Below are positions 9,840-21,019 of a stretch of 64,000 bases of DNA, piece after piece. Both the position numbers and the translations under genes were made by a program. The notes below the pieces were generated by a model, which saw only the letters and a list, made by a program, of their open reading frames with translations, ran no database searches and was not told where the DNA came from. Each line of letters starts with the position of its first letter. The stretch's first letter is position 1. Source of the DNA: Ascarosepion bandense (taxonomy: Eukaryota; Mollusca; Cephalopoda; Sepiida; Sepiidae); contig JBBBDQ010000913.1 in NCBI GenBank assembly GCA_037127315.1, forward strand, positions 5,013,501 through 5,077,500, given 5' to 3'.

Positions 9840-10190
9840 CCATAGTGGGGGTGCTAGAGGGTGTCGTCAGTGATGTCATTGCGAGGATCATTAGGGGGTT
9901 TCAGGTCTCTCCACATCATACCCCACTCACCATGCCGACCCAACCAGAGATGATCAGTTTCTGGTTCACCCTCGATAAGCGCTTTCAGACACTGGAAAAA
10001 TTACATTTGGGCCTGGTACGAAACCTTGCAAATGCTTCTGATTGGCAACAGTCAGAGCCACTTTCCATTTAGAGGCGAACCGTAATGGAAATATGTCTGA
10101 CAAAATGGAAAAAGTTTTCTTGCGATGTGTTTCGTTTTTTTGGACGTCATCACACTACGTTTGTCATATTGGTACTACTGCACATGTCCA
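9840..10190 (+). other. Unrecognised higher-GC segment with short open frame
   Basis: Overlapping frames of 75 and 102 codons cover a stretch with more balanced composition. The proteins show no motif I recognise. An inverted CCAAT (GATTGGCAAC, about 10039) and GACGTCATCAC (about 10143) could be promoter elements, but the evidence is weak. It may be a remnant of an unknown repeat. Confidence 0.25.
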
Positions 10191-10559
10191 TGAACAAGGG
10201 GTGCTAAGAATTTTAGATTTAAATTTTTATTTTATTTTATCTTTATTCCAGCTTATTTCATTTAGATTCTTTTTCTTTCCGTCACTTTCCTTTGTAGATA
10301 TCCCACACTGTGATAATCGAAGACCTGCCAGGAATAGTGAAATGTTCTAAGACGAGAAACGTTAAGGAATCTAAATAAAAGATTATATGAACACAAAAGA
10401 GAAATTTTACAAAGCAATACATAAAATGCTTTGGTTGCTCACTGCAACGAGATGACCACAAACATAAAATATGCTACTCTTTAAAAATAAAAAATAGTTT
10501 ACTGCAACAAAAATATTTCAAAAGGCCTTAATCATAGAGTCATCTACAGTAAATTTGCA
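10191..10559. repeat. Dispersed repeat fragments
   Basis: TATCCCACACTGTGATAATC near 10299-10318 is the inverse of the 10560-12200 array unit. AAATAAAAGATTATATGAAC at 10374 recurs at 19162. So this is mixed repeat DNA rather than unique sequence. Confidence 0.5.
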
Positions 10560-12200
10560 CCTGGGCTCATACAACATTTCACAATTCCTGGGAAATCTTT
10601 GATTATCACGATGATTTCATCAAATGCAAAAGTGATGCGGTGAAACAAGAAGAAAATGAAACTGCAGAAAGATAAAAAAAATTATTTTTCTATATTTCTG
10701 AGATGAGGTATTTACATTATTCCACTCATCTGCTGCTGTGCTAACAAAGTGATGTTTGTATTGCTCACACATCATTTCACAATTCTGGGAAATCTTCGAT
10801 TATCACATTGTAGATATCTTAACAACAAAAGTGATGGGGAAATACAAAGAAAATGAAATCCAGAAAGATAAAAAAATTATTTTTCATATTTCTGACAGGC
10901 AAAATATAAATAATTTAACTATCTTTATGTTTGCCGTTTTGTACAATGTTTTGCCATTGTATTGCTCACACATCATTTCTGCACAATTCTGGAAATCTTC
11001 GATTATCAAGTATTTGGGGATATCTAACAACAAAAGTGATGGGAACAAGAAGAAAACAAAACGGGAAAGATAAAAATGGCTTTTTCATATTTTTAGGATA
11101 TAGTATTTACATTATTCTGACTTATATCTTTTGCTGCTGCTGGTAAGTAATGCTTGACATTGGCATGTTCTATACAACATTTCAGCAATTCTGGGAAATT
11201 CCTTTCATTGCTTCATTGGAGCAATTAAAATAACAAAAGTGATGGGAACAAGAAGAAAAAAATGAAAACTTTATATGCAAAAAATTATTTTTCTATATTT
11301 CTGAGATGAGCAGTATTTATATTATTTGATCATCTTTGTTGCCGTTTGTACAATGTTTTTGCTATTGTGTTTGTTTTATACAACATTTCACAAATTCCTG
11401 GGAAATTCCTCATTATCATACGTGGGGATATCTAAATAACAAAAGTATGGGAACAAGAAGAAAAATGAAATCAGAAAGATAAAAATTATTTTTCATTTCT
11501 AGATGAGGCAGTATTTACATTATTCTGATCATCTCTTGTTGCCACAATAATGCTTCTGGCTATTGTATTGCTCATACAACATTTCACAATTCCCGGAAAT
11601 CTTCGATTATCACATTGTGTGATATCTAACAATTAAAAGTGATGGGAACAAGAAGAAAATGAAATCAGGAAAGATAAAAAAATTATTTTTCATATTTCTG
11701 AGATGAGGCAGTATTTACATTATTCGATTCCATCTTAGTTGCTGTCGCTTTGTACAATGTTTTGGCTATTGTATTGCTCACAACATTTCACAATTCCTGG
11801 GAAATCTTCGATTAATGTTATTGTGGGATATCTAACAACAAAAGTGATGGGAACAAGAAGAAAAAATGAAAACTTTGAAAGATAAAAAAATTATTTTTCT
11901 ATATTTCTGAGATGAGGCAGTATTTACATTATCTCGGACTCATCTTTGCTGCTGCCATAGGCCACTGCTTTGGCTATTGTATTGCTCAAGGCTCACCCTG
12001 AAATCTTTGATTATCACATTGTGGGATATCTAACAACAAAAGTGATGGGAACAAGAAGAAAATGAAATCAGAAAGATAAAAAATTATTTTTCTATATTTC
12101 TGAGATGAGGCAGTATTTACATTATTCGGACTCACTTTTTTGTTGCCGTTTGGTACAATGTTTGGCTCTTGTATGCTCCGGCCTTCTGCAGGTGCTAGAG
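10560..12200. repeat. Degenerate tandem array, about 200-bp unit, about 8 copies
   Basis: The ACAATTCCTGGGAAATCTTC block recurs at about 10581, 10779, 10983, 11184, 11390, 11586, 11790 and 11990. Each unit carries AACAAAAGTGATGGGAACAAG and ATGAGGCAGTATTTACATTAT in order. Copies are diverged by indels, so the array is old. The ATGAGG...TTTGTACAATG portion is also part of the dispersed repeat seen at 33130-33330 and 38170-38280, so a piece of that element seeded the array. Confidence 0.85.
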
Positions 12201-12280
12201 ATTTCGAACAGAACCTCCTATTACAATCACTGGGGTATATCATCTCCATCCTTGTGTAGGGCCTCTTCTGATAGTCATGA
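12121..12280 (-). mobile_element. Dispersed CTGAAGA-type repeat, copy
   Basis: Minus-strand copy of the family seen at 33480-33600 and 36530-36620: GTTGCCGTTTGGTACAATG, then GCTCCGGCCTTCTGCAGGTG and ATTACAATCACTGGGGTAT. The hammerhead-like core (CTGAAGA in others) is CTGCAGA here. Confidence 0.6.
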
Positions 12281-12413
12281 GTTATCTCCCTCTAAACCTT
12301 TAAGTTACTTGTTCACCACTGCTGTAGCTTGGTAAGGACACATGGCCCAGTGGATATAGATGTTGGTTAGTTCCTGTGACTTGACCCAAAGTGTTGTGAG
12401 TTCAATGCCAATT

Positions 12414-12464
12414 ACTGCAACTTGATAGCTATAAAGTTTCAGTGTTAAAACATCATCAGACAGT
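12414..12464 (-). ncRNA. Hammerhead-like motif in tandem unit 1
   Basis: On the minus strand: CTGATGA (12459-12453), a 12-nt stem II region (weak pairing), GAAA (12440-12437) and stem III CTTTATAGCTATCAAG (12436-12421, CTT/AAG plus ATAG/CTAT). UU at 12420-12419 completes a GUU triplet. Stem I pairs ACTGT (12464-12460) with GCAGT (12418-12414). Stem III and stem I are convincing; stem II is poor. Confidence 0.6.
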
Positions 12465-12843
12465 AAAATGTGTCATACATTTTTCTGCCGAATGATGGTA
12501 TTTTTATATATATATAAAATTATTAACCAACTTATTAGTCAGAGTCAAATTAGACTAGTATATAGTTGTATCAAAAAGTGCTCAATACATATTTAAAATA
12601 AAAATTTAACATGTAGAGCTTTTAAATATTCTAATTCAGAATATCATCTTGATTTCAACCTTTCAGTATTTTCGAATAAGATACAAAAAGATTCAAACCA
12701 AGGTAGCATAGTTATCTTCCTCTAAACCTTTAAGTTACTTGTTCACCACTGCTGTAGCTTGGTAAGGACACATGGCCCAGTGGATATAGATGTTGGTTAG
12801 TTCCTGTGACTTGACCCAAAGTGTTGTGAGTTCAATGCCAATT

Positions 12844-12894
12844 ACTGCAACTTGATAGCTATAAAGTTTCAGTGTTAAAACATCATTAGACAGT
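12844..12894 (-). ncRNA. Hammerhead-like motif in tandem unit 2, core mutated
   Basis: Same layout as unit 1, but the core reads CTAATGA instead of CTGATGA (12889-12883), changing the invariant G5. This copy should be inactive. Confidence 0.5.
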
Positions 12895-13273
12895 AAAATG
12901 TGTCATACATTTTACTGCCGAATGATGGTATTTTTATATATATATAAAATTATTAACCAACTTATTAGTCAGAGTCAAATTAGACTAGTATATAGTTGTA
13001 TCAAAAAGTGCTCAATACATATTTAAAATAAAAATTTAACATGTAGAGCTTTTAAATATTCTAATTCAGAATATCATCTTGATTTCAACCTTTCAGTATT
13101 TTCGAATAAGATACAAAAAGATTCAAACCAAGGTAGCATAGTTATCTTCCTCTAAACCTTTAAGTTACTTGTTCACCACTGCTGTAGCTTGGTAAGGACA
13201 CATGGCCCAGTGGATATAGATGTTGGTTAGTTCCTGTGACTTGACCCAAAGTGTTGTGAGTTCAATACCAATT

Positions 13274-13324
13274 ACTGCAACTTGATAGCTATAAAGTTTC
13301 AATGTTAAAACATCATCAGACAGT
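13274..13324 (-). ncRNA. Hammerhead-like motif in tandem unit 3
   Basis: Intact CTGATGA and GAAA with the same stem III and GUU triplet. Stem II reads TGTTTTAACATT, where TGTT/AACA can pair. Confidence 0.6.
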
Positions 13325-13570
13325 AAAATGTGTCATACATTTTACTGCCGAATGATGGTATTTTTATATATATATAAAATTATTAACCAACTTATTAGTC
13401 AGAGTCAAATTAGACTAGTATATAGTTGTATCAAAAAGTGCTCAATACATATTTAAAATAAAAATTTAACATGTACAGCTTTTAAATATTCTAATTCAGA
13501 ATATCATCTTGATTTCAACCTTTCAGTATTTTCGAATAAGATACAAAAAGATTCAAACCAAGGTAGCATA

Positions 13571-13795
13571 ATTGGCTGATCTTTCAAATTAGAAAATATA
13601 ATTGAAAACGTCTGGGTTTCAAATTATTTCAATTCACTAACCCTCTTTAATTTCACAATCAAATTCCTCCTGTCCATCATGACCTGCCTTTCTATTGGTC
13701 CATTGTTACAAGCCCTCCAAAATTCGCCCACCTCCTTAATTGTCTGGATATGGTAAAAAATTGTTTTTTTTTTTAACTTTCTTTATATGATTCCT
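13571..13795. other. Unassigned
   Basis: AT-rich with a T-run at 13763; no element recognised. Confidence 0.45.
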
Positions 13796-13799
13796 AACA

Positions 13800-13945
13800 G
13801 AAAAATATTTCACTGCCTGACGAGGTGCTAATAAGCTAGCACCAAAACACAATGGCACTTGTGTTGCAGTAAACTCATAAGTTTTATTATAAACTTATAA
13901 AAATATTACCATATACTATGCTCTACTAAATATTGAGCAGTCTTA
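13800..13945 (+). ncRNA. Hammerhead ribozyme motif, G12A-type (HHR-3)
   Basis: CTGACGA is at 13817-13823 and stem II GGTGCTA/TAGCACC (7 bp) at 13824-13843. AAAA at 13844-13847 replaces GAAA. Stem III is CACAA/TTGTG (13848-13863). UU at 13864-13865 completes GUU. Stem I pairs ACTGC (13812-13816) with GCAGT (13866-13870). Flank TTTCACTGC and the GTTGCAGTAA cleavage region match the 430-bp units, so they are related. The downstream motif GCTCTA...TATTGAGC is at 13920-13938. The G12 change makes activity uncertain. Confidence 0.75.
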
Positions 13946-14021
13946 AAGTAAATTGCTAAAAACAGTGGACTGCTAATCCATTAGTTTGTACACTTCTAAG
14001 AAACGTGTATATTTTTTTTTT

Positions 14022-14270
14022 CTTTCTTTTAGACATATCAGATTAAATAAATTGCAAACATTGTGTGCGCTTATTTTTAATAAAGTCCTTGTAAGTACCT
14101 GGGTACCTTGAAAAATGAATGATAATAATATGTCAATGTTACAGCTCATTTCTGACATCTTTCAATTATAATACGCAAAAGATTATCAGTGAGTATAAAC
14201 AGATTTTATTAAAAATAAGCAGACAATATTTGCAATTTATTTAATCTGACATGTCTAAAAGAAAATTTGT
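14022..14270. repeat. Foldback element with about 62-bp inverted arms
   Basis: The TTTCTTTTAGACATATCAGA... arm (14022-14084) is the inverse of 14206-14270 (...ATCTGACATGTCTAAAAGAA). The intervening 120 bp is unrelated. It looks like a small palindromic MITE, though no target duplication is clear. Confidence 0.7.
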
Positions 14271-14281
14271 TGCCTAAATAC

Positions 14282-14285
<4 letters not shown>

Positions 14286-14325
<40 letters not shown>
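14286..14325. repeat. (TA)n microsatellite
   Basis: About 20 TA repeats. Confidence 0.95.
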
Positions 14326-14327
<2 letters not shown>

Positions 14328-15155
14328 GCATAGAAAGAGAAAGAGAGACCTATACACAAAACAATTCAAATATATAAATCCATCTATGACATGAACATCT
14401 ATACAGGGCAAATGAAGAGACATACATCTATTTTTTTTCTTCTTTTTTCTATATTCTTGTACTTCATTCTTTACAGTTCAGCCATACCATTTTTCAGGAC
14501 ATTTCACATTTAATTTTTTTTTAATCATAAAGATCTCTTCAGCTTATTTCCAGCAAGAGTCCTTTTATTTTATTATAAAGTGTCCACAAAGTCATTAGGC
14601 AAATGAAAAATATTTTAAAATTACAACAGAAGTGAATACAATTGAAATGTTTGCATAACATGAAGAAAATAGTGAAGTATATATGCAAATAGTTAATAAA
14701 GTGCTACATGAACCTCAGTCAATTGCACAAGGGACATCTGAGTAGTATTCTGTTTCTGTCCATGTCCTCCTTAATATACTTTTAATAATCGCAATGATGA
14801 GTTATTCTTTACTTAAGGTAATCCAAGTTCTTTACTTTGTACCATACATAATATCATTTGTATAGTCCAACAAGAACAAGTCCACCAGAGGAATGAGGGA
14901 GCCAAGCAATCAGGCCACATTTTCCTATCCAGCAATCTGGAAACCTTTCATTTAAAAGTACTTTAATATTAATATGCAACGAAAAACTTTAAAGCTTTTC
15001 ATCATGACTTTTTAAAAAATTGTCTAAAAACTTTGTGAACACCCTGTAATATACACAGTGCAGCAGAAATACTTCTCACATGATGGCAAGAAATTAGCTG
15101 GATAACACACCATTGCCATGAATATCTTACCCCTATGCCACACCCTGCATAATAC
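14326..15155. other. AT-rich unassigned
   Basis: No repeat family or coding is recognised in this stretch. Confidence 0.5.
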
Positions 15156-15400
15156 ATACAATATACATAACATATATTATAGTACATATTATAATATACA
15201 TTATAATACATATTATAATATACATATATCATAATATATATGACATATATCATAATATATAATATATATGACATATATATTATATATCATAATATATAAT
15301 AATTATAACATATTATAATATAACATATAATAATTATAACATATTATAATATAACATATATATTATATATAATATATATATTATAATATATTTTTAAATT
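15156..15400. repeat. Cryptic AT repeat (ATAATATA/CATATA variants)
   Basis: Nearly pure A/T with short shifting motifs (TATTATAATATA, CATATATTATAT) and many self-complementary steps. The minus-strand frame through it (15274-15002) is repeat translation (MYYNVYYN...). Confidence 0.9.
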
Positions 15401-17230
15401 ATATTTTGAATTTTAATGAAAATAATCTTTAACCACTTGAAGAAAAAAAAAAAACTTCTGCAGATGCCCTGCATGTATAAAGGTAAAAACACACATATAC
15501 ATATATACAAAGACACAGAGGCAGTAACGTGCAGATGTTTGGTGATGCACAGAGCCAATTCCTCAATTGTTTGTCCCTAAGATTCAAATAATACTGAGAA
15601 ATCTGAGAAAGAAAACATTTTAAATATGTAAAAACAGATGAAAAATAAACACTTTATTCAAATTAAATATAAACTCTGCTCCCCTATTTCTGCACGCTAC
15701 TGCATAGGGGTGTGGAAAAATTTTTTAAAAATTTGTTTAAGAGAAGAGATTGTGTGTGTTTAAAATTGGGTGAGCAAAGGTGGACAAATGCAGAATAATT
15801 TTTGTTCAATTATTTTACATGTAAAAAGAAAGAAAAAGAAGAAAAAAATTTTAAAGATCACAACAAAAAACAACAATAAAACATGCCAACTTACAATTAG
15901 TTTCAATCATGTCCTCTGGATTGCATAAGAAGAAGAACAACAACATAATGAAGTTATGAAATAACCAAAAATATTTGTAATTTTAACAAGGTTATTAAAG
16001 AAGAAAATGGCAGAAATTACTTCTTCAAGAACACTCAAATCAAAGCAGCATATTTAGATGCTATCAAAATCTGAAAAATTGAACAACCATATTTGAATGC
16101 TTCAAAGATTGCCATTTTTTTTTTTTTTTTCTGAAACAGTTAAAAAAAAAATTTGCTCAAAAAATATGCCCTGGGTTTTGTATATAAACATGAGGAATCT
16201 GGTAGAATGGTAATGACACTATTATCCATACTTGTATCCAAGAATGGCATCCCAAATCTTCAGGAACCAGTTTTATAAAGGCAGATAATCTTTAGAGGCC
16301 TATTCTGCTTATTTTCTTTTTGATCTGAGAATGAAAACAAATCACTTTAAATTATCAGAAAAAATTAAAACATTTTGATAATAGAAAACATTTATTTATT
16401 AAAATATTTCCAGACTGAAATTCTGTTGTCATCATATTTCTCTTGGATGCTTTTTGACTCTAGCTGTTTCTTAGTAACATTTAGACTGAATCACAGTAGT
16501 CCCAAAAATCCAATAGAAGATCTATCAAATTTATGATTAGAAGATTTGCCACATTTTTAACTTCAAGATGATTTCTTTGTCAGAATAAATTAAATTAAGA
16601 GAAAACCATCTTTCAGCTTCTGCAGAACTTAAAGCAATGATATTAATTATATTTTTAGCTATTATATATCGGCTATTATAATATTAGACTATTTTTGGAT
16701 TATCCCGCAATTGGTTCACTAAGCTTTAATAAGTTTAAGAATCTGTTTATGTGAACAAGTAGGATACTACCACTGTTTGTATCTCTCCTAAACCCATAAT
16801 ATACTATTATTAAATGTAAAGTAGGAGTCTTGTATGTGTTCAGATATGGAAAAACAACAAAATAGCAAATATTAGTATTATTTTTACTTTATTTGACTGC
16901 ATAATTGTAATATTGAATGATTTATTTTTTATGAGTTATCCACCCTTTGATAGTTATTTAAAGCTGAAAAATATTTCAGATTGCAAGAAATTTTTTTTTT
17001 GTGAATGAATATTACAATAACGATTTTTTCAGATGAGTTTTACTATTTAACCCATAGTTGGAAGAAAAATATTTGTATTTAATAAATTGGTTGTAAAAGA
17101 TAAAAAATATAAGCACATCACTAGTTTTAATCAGGTTTATGTATTCTCCTGTGTCAGTGGTTTGAAATTTCTTGGAAATTCTTAGGTTAGGAGGTGAAGG
17201 ACCAAAATAAATTGGTACAACCCATGAGCA
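15401..17230. other. AT-rich unassigned, possibly unique
   Basis: The longest stretch without a recognised element. It has short homopolymers only, with no coding signal, no splice-like exon and no match noticed elsewhere in the window. Confidence 0.5.
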
Positions 17231-17394
17231 CCAATTTTAATATATAAATTGAGGGGTTTGGCATTAAGTACAAAAAAAAAATGCAAAATTGTTAGTAGAT
17301 ATAGCTGATTACAAGAATAAAAATGAAATTAAAAAATGGCAGTTGACCTTTACCTCAAAATTATCACACACAGGAGGATACTTGTTTTTGGGGC

Positions 17395-17505
17395 TGGGGT
17401 TCTTTTTTTTTTTTTTTTTTTTTAATTTTTTTAATTTTTGTAAAAATTTTGCTTTGTTACCACCTCAGGGTTCCTTCAGGGTATCTTTTTTTTTTTTTTT
17501 TGTAA
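17395..17505. repeat. T-runs within low-complexity DNA
   Basis: Two T homopolymers (17402-17423 and 17487-17501) separated by mixed sequence; these may be poly-A tails of reverse-strand retroposons, but the bodies are not recognised. Confidence 0.6.
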
Positions 17506-17639
17506 AACTGCTTAACGAAGAGGATAGAGGTTTCTTGCAAACTCTTAAGTTGGGAAAAAGTGTCAGGTCAAAATAAGTTTATATACATTTCTTTCCTCAG
17601 TAGGAGTAGATAGGTCTGTTTATCATTCAGTTCACTCCT

Positions 17640-17875
17640 CTACAATATTTTGAACAGGAGTAGAGGTTTATCCCTTGTTTACTGTTTCTTCTTCTATGTG
17701 CCCTGTCCCTTCAGGACGTAAGGCTCCTTATAAAGTCTTTTCTTTCTCTTACACTCCTGGTGGCTCCTTGAATCTTGGTGACATTATCTCCTTGCTTCAG
17801 ATGGTGTCTCTTACCTTGTTACACTACCTTGAATGGCTCTTGGGCCTTGTACAGGGGGGGCATTAAGAAAACAAA
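17640..17875 (+). mobile_element. Fragments of a retroposon 3' end
   Basis: The inverse of GCCCTGTCCCTTCAGGACGT (about 17701) encodes YVLKGQG, the last residues of the RTE-like RT. CCTTGAATGGCTCTTGGGCC (about 17828) matches the tail of the 38640-39110 and 39250-39650 repeats. Mixed fragments. Confidence 0.5.
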
Positions 17876-17939
17876 GAGAACATAAAAAACTTATCAGTCA
17901 TTGGAGATATTTAGAACTTTTTTTGTCTATATTTCTGAT

Positions 17940-18065
17940 ATGTGGTATTTACATTGACTGTTTTCTTCATCTTTATTGTCATATTCACAACATTTCAACC
18001 ATTGCACCCTCCAACCTTCTTAAGATGATTGGAATTTTGAACCAAACCCTTTATTTCAATGTCTA
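17940..18065 (-). mobile_element. Dispersed CTGAAGA-type repeat, decayed
   Basis: ATTTCTGATATGTGGTATTT, then CATCTTTATTGTCATATTC, then ACAACATTTCAACC and CACCCTCC...CTTAAGATG follow the order of the 33130-33330 family with substitutions. Confidence 0.5.
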
Positions 18066-18570
18066 GGGTAGATTATTCTTGTCCCATGAGTCATGCCACT
18101 TCTGGATGTTTTTTTTTTTTTTGGTAACTTATAGAATCAAAGAAGAATTTTAAAAAAATTTTGCGAAAATTTTATTTTCCCTCCCACCATCCACCCAGGC
18201 AGCACCTCTCGTTCAGGGTAGGTCTTTACCCAGTATCTGGGGCATCCCTAAAAAAAGAGAAGTGCTGAAAGGGTCTAAGCAGTTTTTACATGGTATTGCT
18301 GATAAACCGACCTTGTGTCACATTCAGATGCACTGATAAATATATCAAGATTCTTTGATTCCTTGCATTTTCAAATAAAATCAACTTTTTTACAGATTTT
18401 ACTTACAAAAGAACTACTCTTAGCATACAAATTCTCAGACTTTCCTAATATATTTGTAGCAAGTTGTGCATGCCATGTGAACAAACATTTTTTATGGCTT
18501 ATTTCTTGGTGAAGAAAAATTATATTTGCAATATTTCAAGCTATGTACAAATTAGAAAAGCTATGTTGGT

Positions 18571-19056
18571 TGGCTGTTTGGTTTTTATGGCATATCAACC
18601 TTGGCGGGTCATTTTTTGCCAACTAAATTTTATTTATTTATTGCTGGTAATACCTTTTTCTTTCAACAATTTATTGTTGTTTTTATATAAGTTTTGTGTC
18701 TAGTAATACTTTTTTCTTTTCGAGTATCAAGATTCATTTGATTTTTAAGGGCAGGGTCCCTAAGTCCTACCCTTGTTATTTAATCCATAACTGGAGGGAA
18801 GGGACAGATTAATACCTTTCCCAAGGATACCAGTGCTTAAGTGAATGCAAGGTATTCAACTGGAATTCGAAATCGGCTCACCGATTTCTCTTTCCTAGCC
18901 GATATCCACTGCACCACAACGCACATCCGTCACTAAATGCTTACAGCACCTGGTATTCTCAAGAAGTCACCCATCTAAGTACTGACAAGGCTAAATGTTG
19001 ATTAACTTCGATGATCGAGCGAAAACCAGTGTATTCGACGTGATAGGCTGTAAGCC
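18571..19056 (-). mobile_element. 5S-tRNA composite SINE, near full length
   Basis: Read on the minus strand, 19056-18938 is a 119-bp 5S rRNA-like head (GGCTTACAGCC..., ...AGATGGGTGAC...). A tRNA-like region follows (18925-18850; A box TGGTGCAGTGG, B box CGAATTCC), then the ATGGATTAAATAAC block and a 3' tail ending near 18571 (AAAACCAAACAGCC). The 5S part retains the Pol III internal control region. Same architecture as 36799-37302. Confidence 0.85.
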
Positions 19057-19139
19057 AGAAAAGATATGCAATAACAAAAATGATATCAACCTATAACAAG
19101 AATTTACACTATGCTGTAATGATTGCCACAAAAAATACA

Positions 19140-19460
19140 TGGGGAGTCTTTAAGGAATTTAAATAAAAGATTATATGAACACAAAAGAGATATTTTATAA
19201 AAAGGTTACAATCTCCAGAAATTTAAATGCAAAGTCAATACTCATCTACTAACCACTGGACTCTAGCTCTCTCCCCTCCCCTGTATAACCTTCCCTTTCT
19301 CTCCACCTATGTATCTGTCATCGCACATGCTGTCTCAGCTTTCTATTGTTCCTTTCTAACTAGTTTGTACTCCTCACTCTTTTCTAATTAATCTTTTTAC
19401 ATTTATGTAACCCTCTGCACATCAGTGGCGTTTCCGCTTTGCTCGGGGTGAATATGATTA
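19140..19460 (+). mobile_element. Retroposon fragment plus LINE 3' end
   Basis: AAATAAAAGATTATATGAAC is shared with 10374. From about 19200, GGTTACAATCTCCAGAAATT leads into the LINE 3' non-coding end, finishing GCTCGGGGTGAATATGATT plus A-run at 19440-19470. Confidence 0.65.
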
Positions 19461-19469
19461 AAAAAAAAA

Positions 19470-19830
19470 AGACACAATGCTTTAATTATTCTCTATATTG
19501 TTTCTGAGCCCAATTTAGATTTTAAAAATCCTAATTTAATTAAATGAGAAAATTAATTTAAGTGAAAATATAGAGAAAGTGCACTCATTTCTGAATTTTC
19601 TGCAGTAAATTTGCAGAGAATTTAAATATGAACACTAAAAGGATATTTTACAAAATGACACAATGCATGAATTTTTCACGATATTGATCCTCAGCCCAAG
19701 TTTAATATAAAAAATGCGAATTTAATTAAATGAGAAAGTAATTCGAGATAGTGCACTGATTTCTGAATTTTCTGCAGCAAATTTGCATGCAGATTCTTAC
19801 AACATTTCACCATTCTTAAGAGAGTGATAA
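19470..19830. repeat. Imperfect direct duplication, about 180-bp unit
   Basis: CCTAATTTAATTAAATGAGA (19530) and GCGAATTTAATTAAATGAGA (19715), each followed by TGATTTCTGAATTTTCTGCA-type sequence, mark two diverged tandem copies. Confidence 0.65.
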
Positions 19831-20122
19831 GAACAAAAACTAAAGCATTGAGAAACCAAACAAAATCAGCTGAGCTGTGTACCAACACAGGTCAGTTGCC
19901 GGAAATTTAAAAATTGAAAATTTATTAATCCTACAGTTCCAGCATTTCCCCAGGGTGCATAATGGTAACTGAATTTTCTGTTTCGGTCTCCCTACCCACT
20001 TAGATATTGATAATTCCATCAATGAGAATATTACTTTTGTCTGATGAAGTCTTTTGAGAGAATGAAACCAGTGATAGTGAAACCAGTCACCGAAAATACA
20101 TGATTTTTAATCTCTCCCACAA

Positions 20123-20205
20123 AATTACCTATGTATAGTGCAACCTCCTATTTTTTTTTTATGTAAAAAATACTTATCATAAAAAGTTGCACTATACATG
20201 GGTAT
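20123..20205. mobile_element. Short hairpin MITE
   Basis: The left repeat TACCTATGTATAGTGCAACC is the inverse of GTTGCACTATACATGGGTA about 80 bp away. Interior is AT-rich. Present in both copies of the 1.3-kb duplication (also 31086-31168). Confidence 0.7.
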
Positions 20206-20379
20206 ATATTGTAATAAAATTTTATTTATCAAAATCAAAGCATGGATTCAGTTTCAATTATTGCTGGTTTGCTCAAGCCATAAAAAAATAACCACGGAAT
20301 TTGTGTAATCTTGCAATTGCACTGGTTTTATTTTCTATAAAAGTAATTTTATTAGAAACAAAAAAAAGAGTACTGTCCT

Positions 20380-20790
20380 CTTGTATGCTAGTGAATGCTG
20401 GACAATCTCCTCAAAGATGAAGGAGAGACTCAAAGCAACAGAAATACAGTTCTACAGAAGGATGTTGATGTTACCATAACCCAAACATGGTTTTGGAAAG
20501 AATGGAAACAAAAAGGAAACTTACACTTAACATCAAAAAGAGGGAGTTGAAGTTTCTGGGACACAATATGAGGAAGGAGAGCTTGGACAATCTGATACTA
20601 ACAGGACAGATAGAGGGAAGGAGAGACAAGAAAAATTGTGTGCATGACGTACTTGATAGGCTTGAGCAAATAGATGGCAGAACAGGGTTTGAGAGAAATA
20701 ACAAGACAAAACTTATTCAGAGTTACAAGAGACAGGAAGATGTGGAGGGCCATGATTACATGACACATAAAAGAAAAAAGATCTAAGATT
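20380..20790 (+). pseudogene. RTE-like reverse transcriptase C-terminal fragment
   Basis: + strand encodes YASECWTISSKMKERLKATE, IQFYRRMLMLP, then VLERMETKRKLTLNIKKREL, KFLGHNMRKESLD. These match the C-terminal ECWTI...AAE.WFYRRML...RQLKFLGH signature of RTE-type non-LTR retrotransposons. One frameshift lies near 20480. The palm domain and endonuclease are absent. Confidence 0.75.
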
Positions 20791-21019
20791 AAAATACAGC
20801 ACTAATAATTTTCAGGAAAGTGGTATATTGGATATGAGGCTTGTTTAAGCAAGAATTATGGTCATCTAGTGGCTGTGAGTATATTATTTCCTGATCTGGA
20901 TTAGAACATAAAATGAACAAGGAATGATATCACAATAACAAAATAATCAACACAGATGGGATATCGGATATTAGTCAAAATAACCGACATCTGAAGATGA
21001 CTATATACAAATTTACTTG

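Larger units (their letters stand above)
12281..13570. repeat. Three tandem copies of a 430-bp unit
   Basis: Units are 12281-12710, 12711-13140 and 13141-13570, each exactly 430 bp and nearly identical. Each contains, on the + strand, a tRNA-like Pol III region (A box TGGCCCAGTGG; B box GAGTTCAATGCC). On the minus strand each has a hammerhead-like motif, and each contains (TA)n. Neither a gene nor a transposase is present. Confidence 0.97.

Noticed and set aside
15002..15274. MYYNVYYN-type protein
   Set aside because: Pure translation of the AT-rich cryptic repeat.
20035..20075. Plus-strand hammerhead (CTGATGA...GAAAC)
   Set aside because: Core words are present at 20041 and 20065, but stem II is weak and neither stem III with an NUH triplet nor stem I could be drawn.
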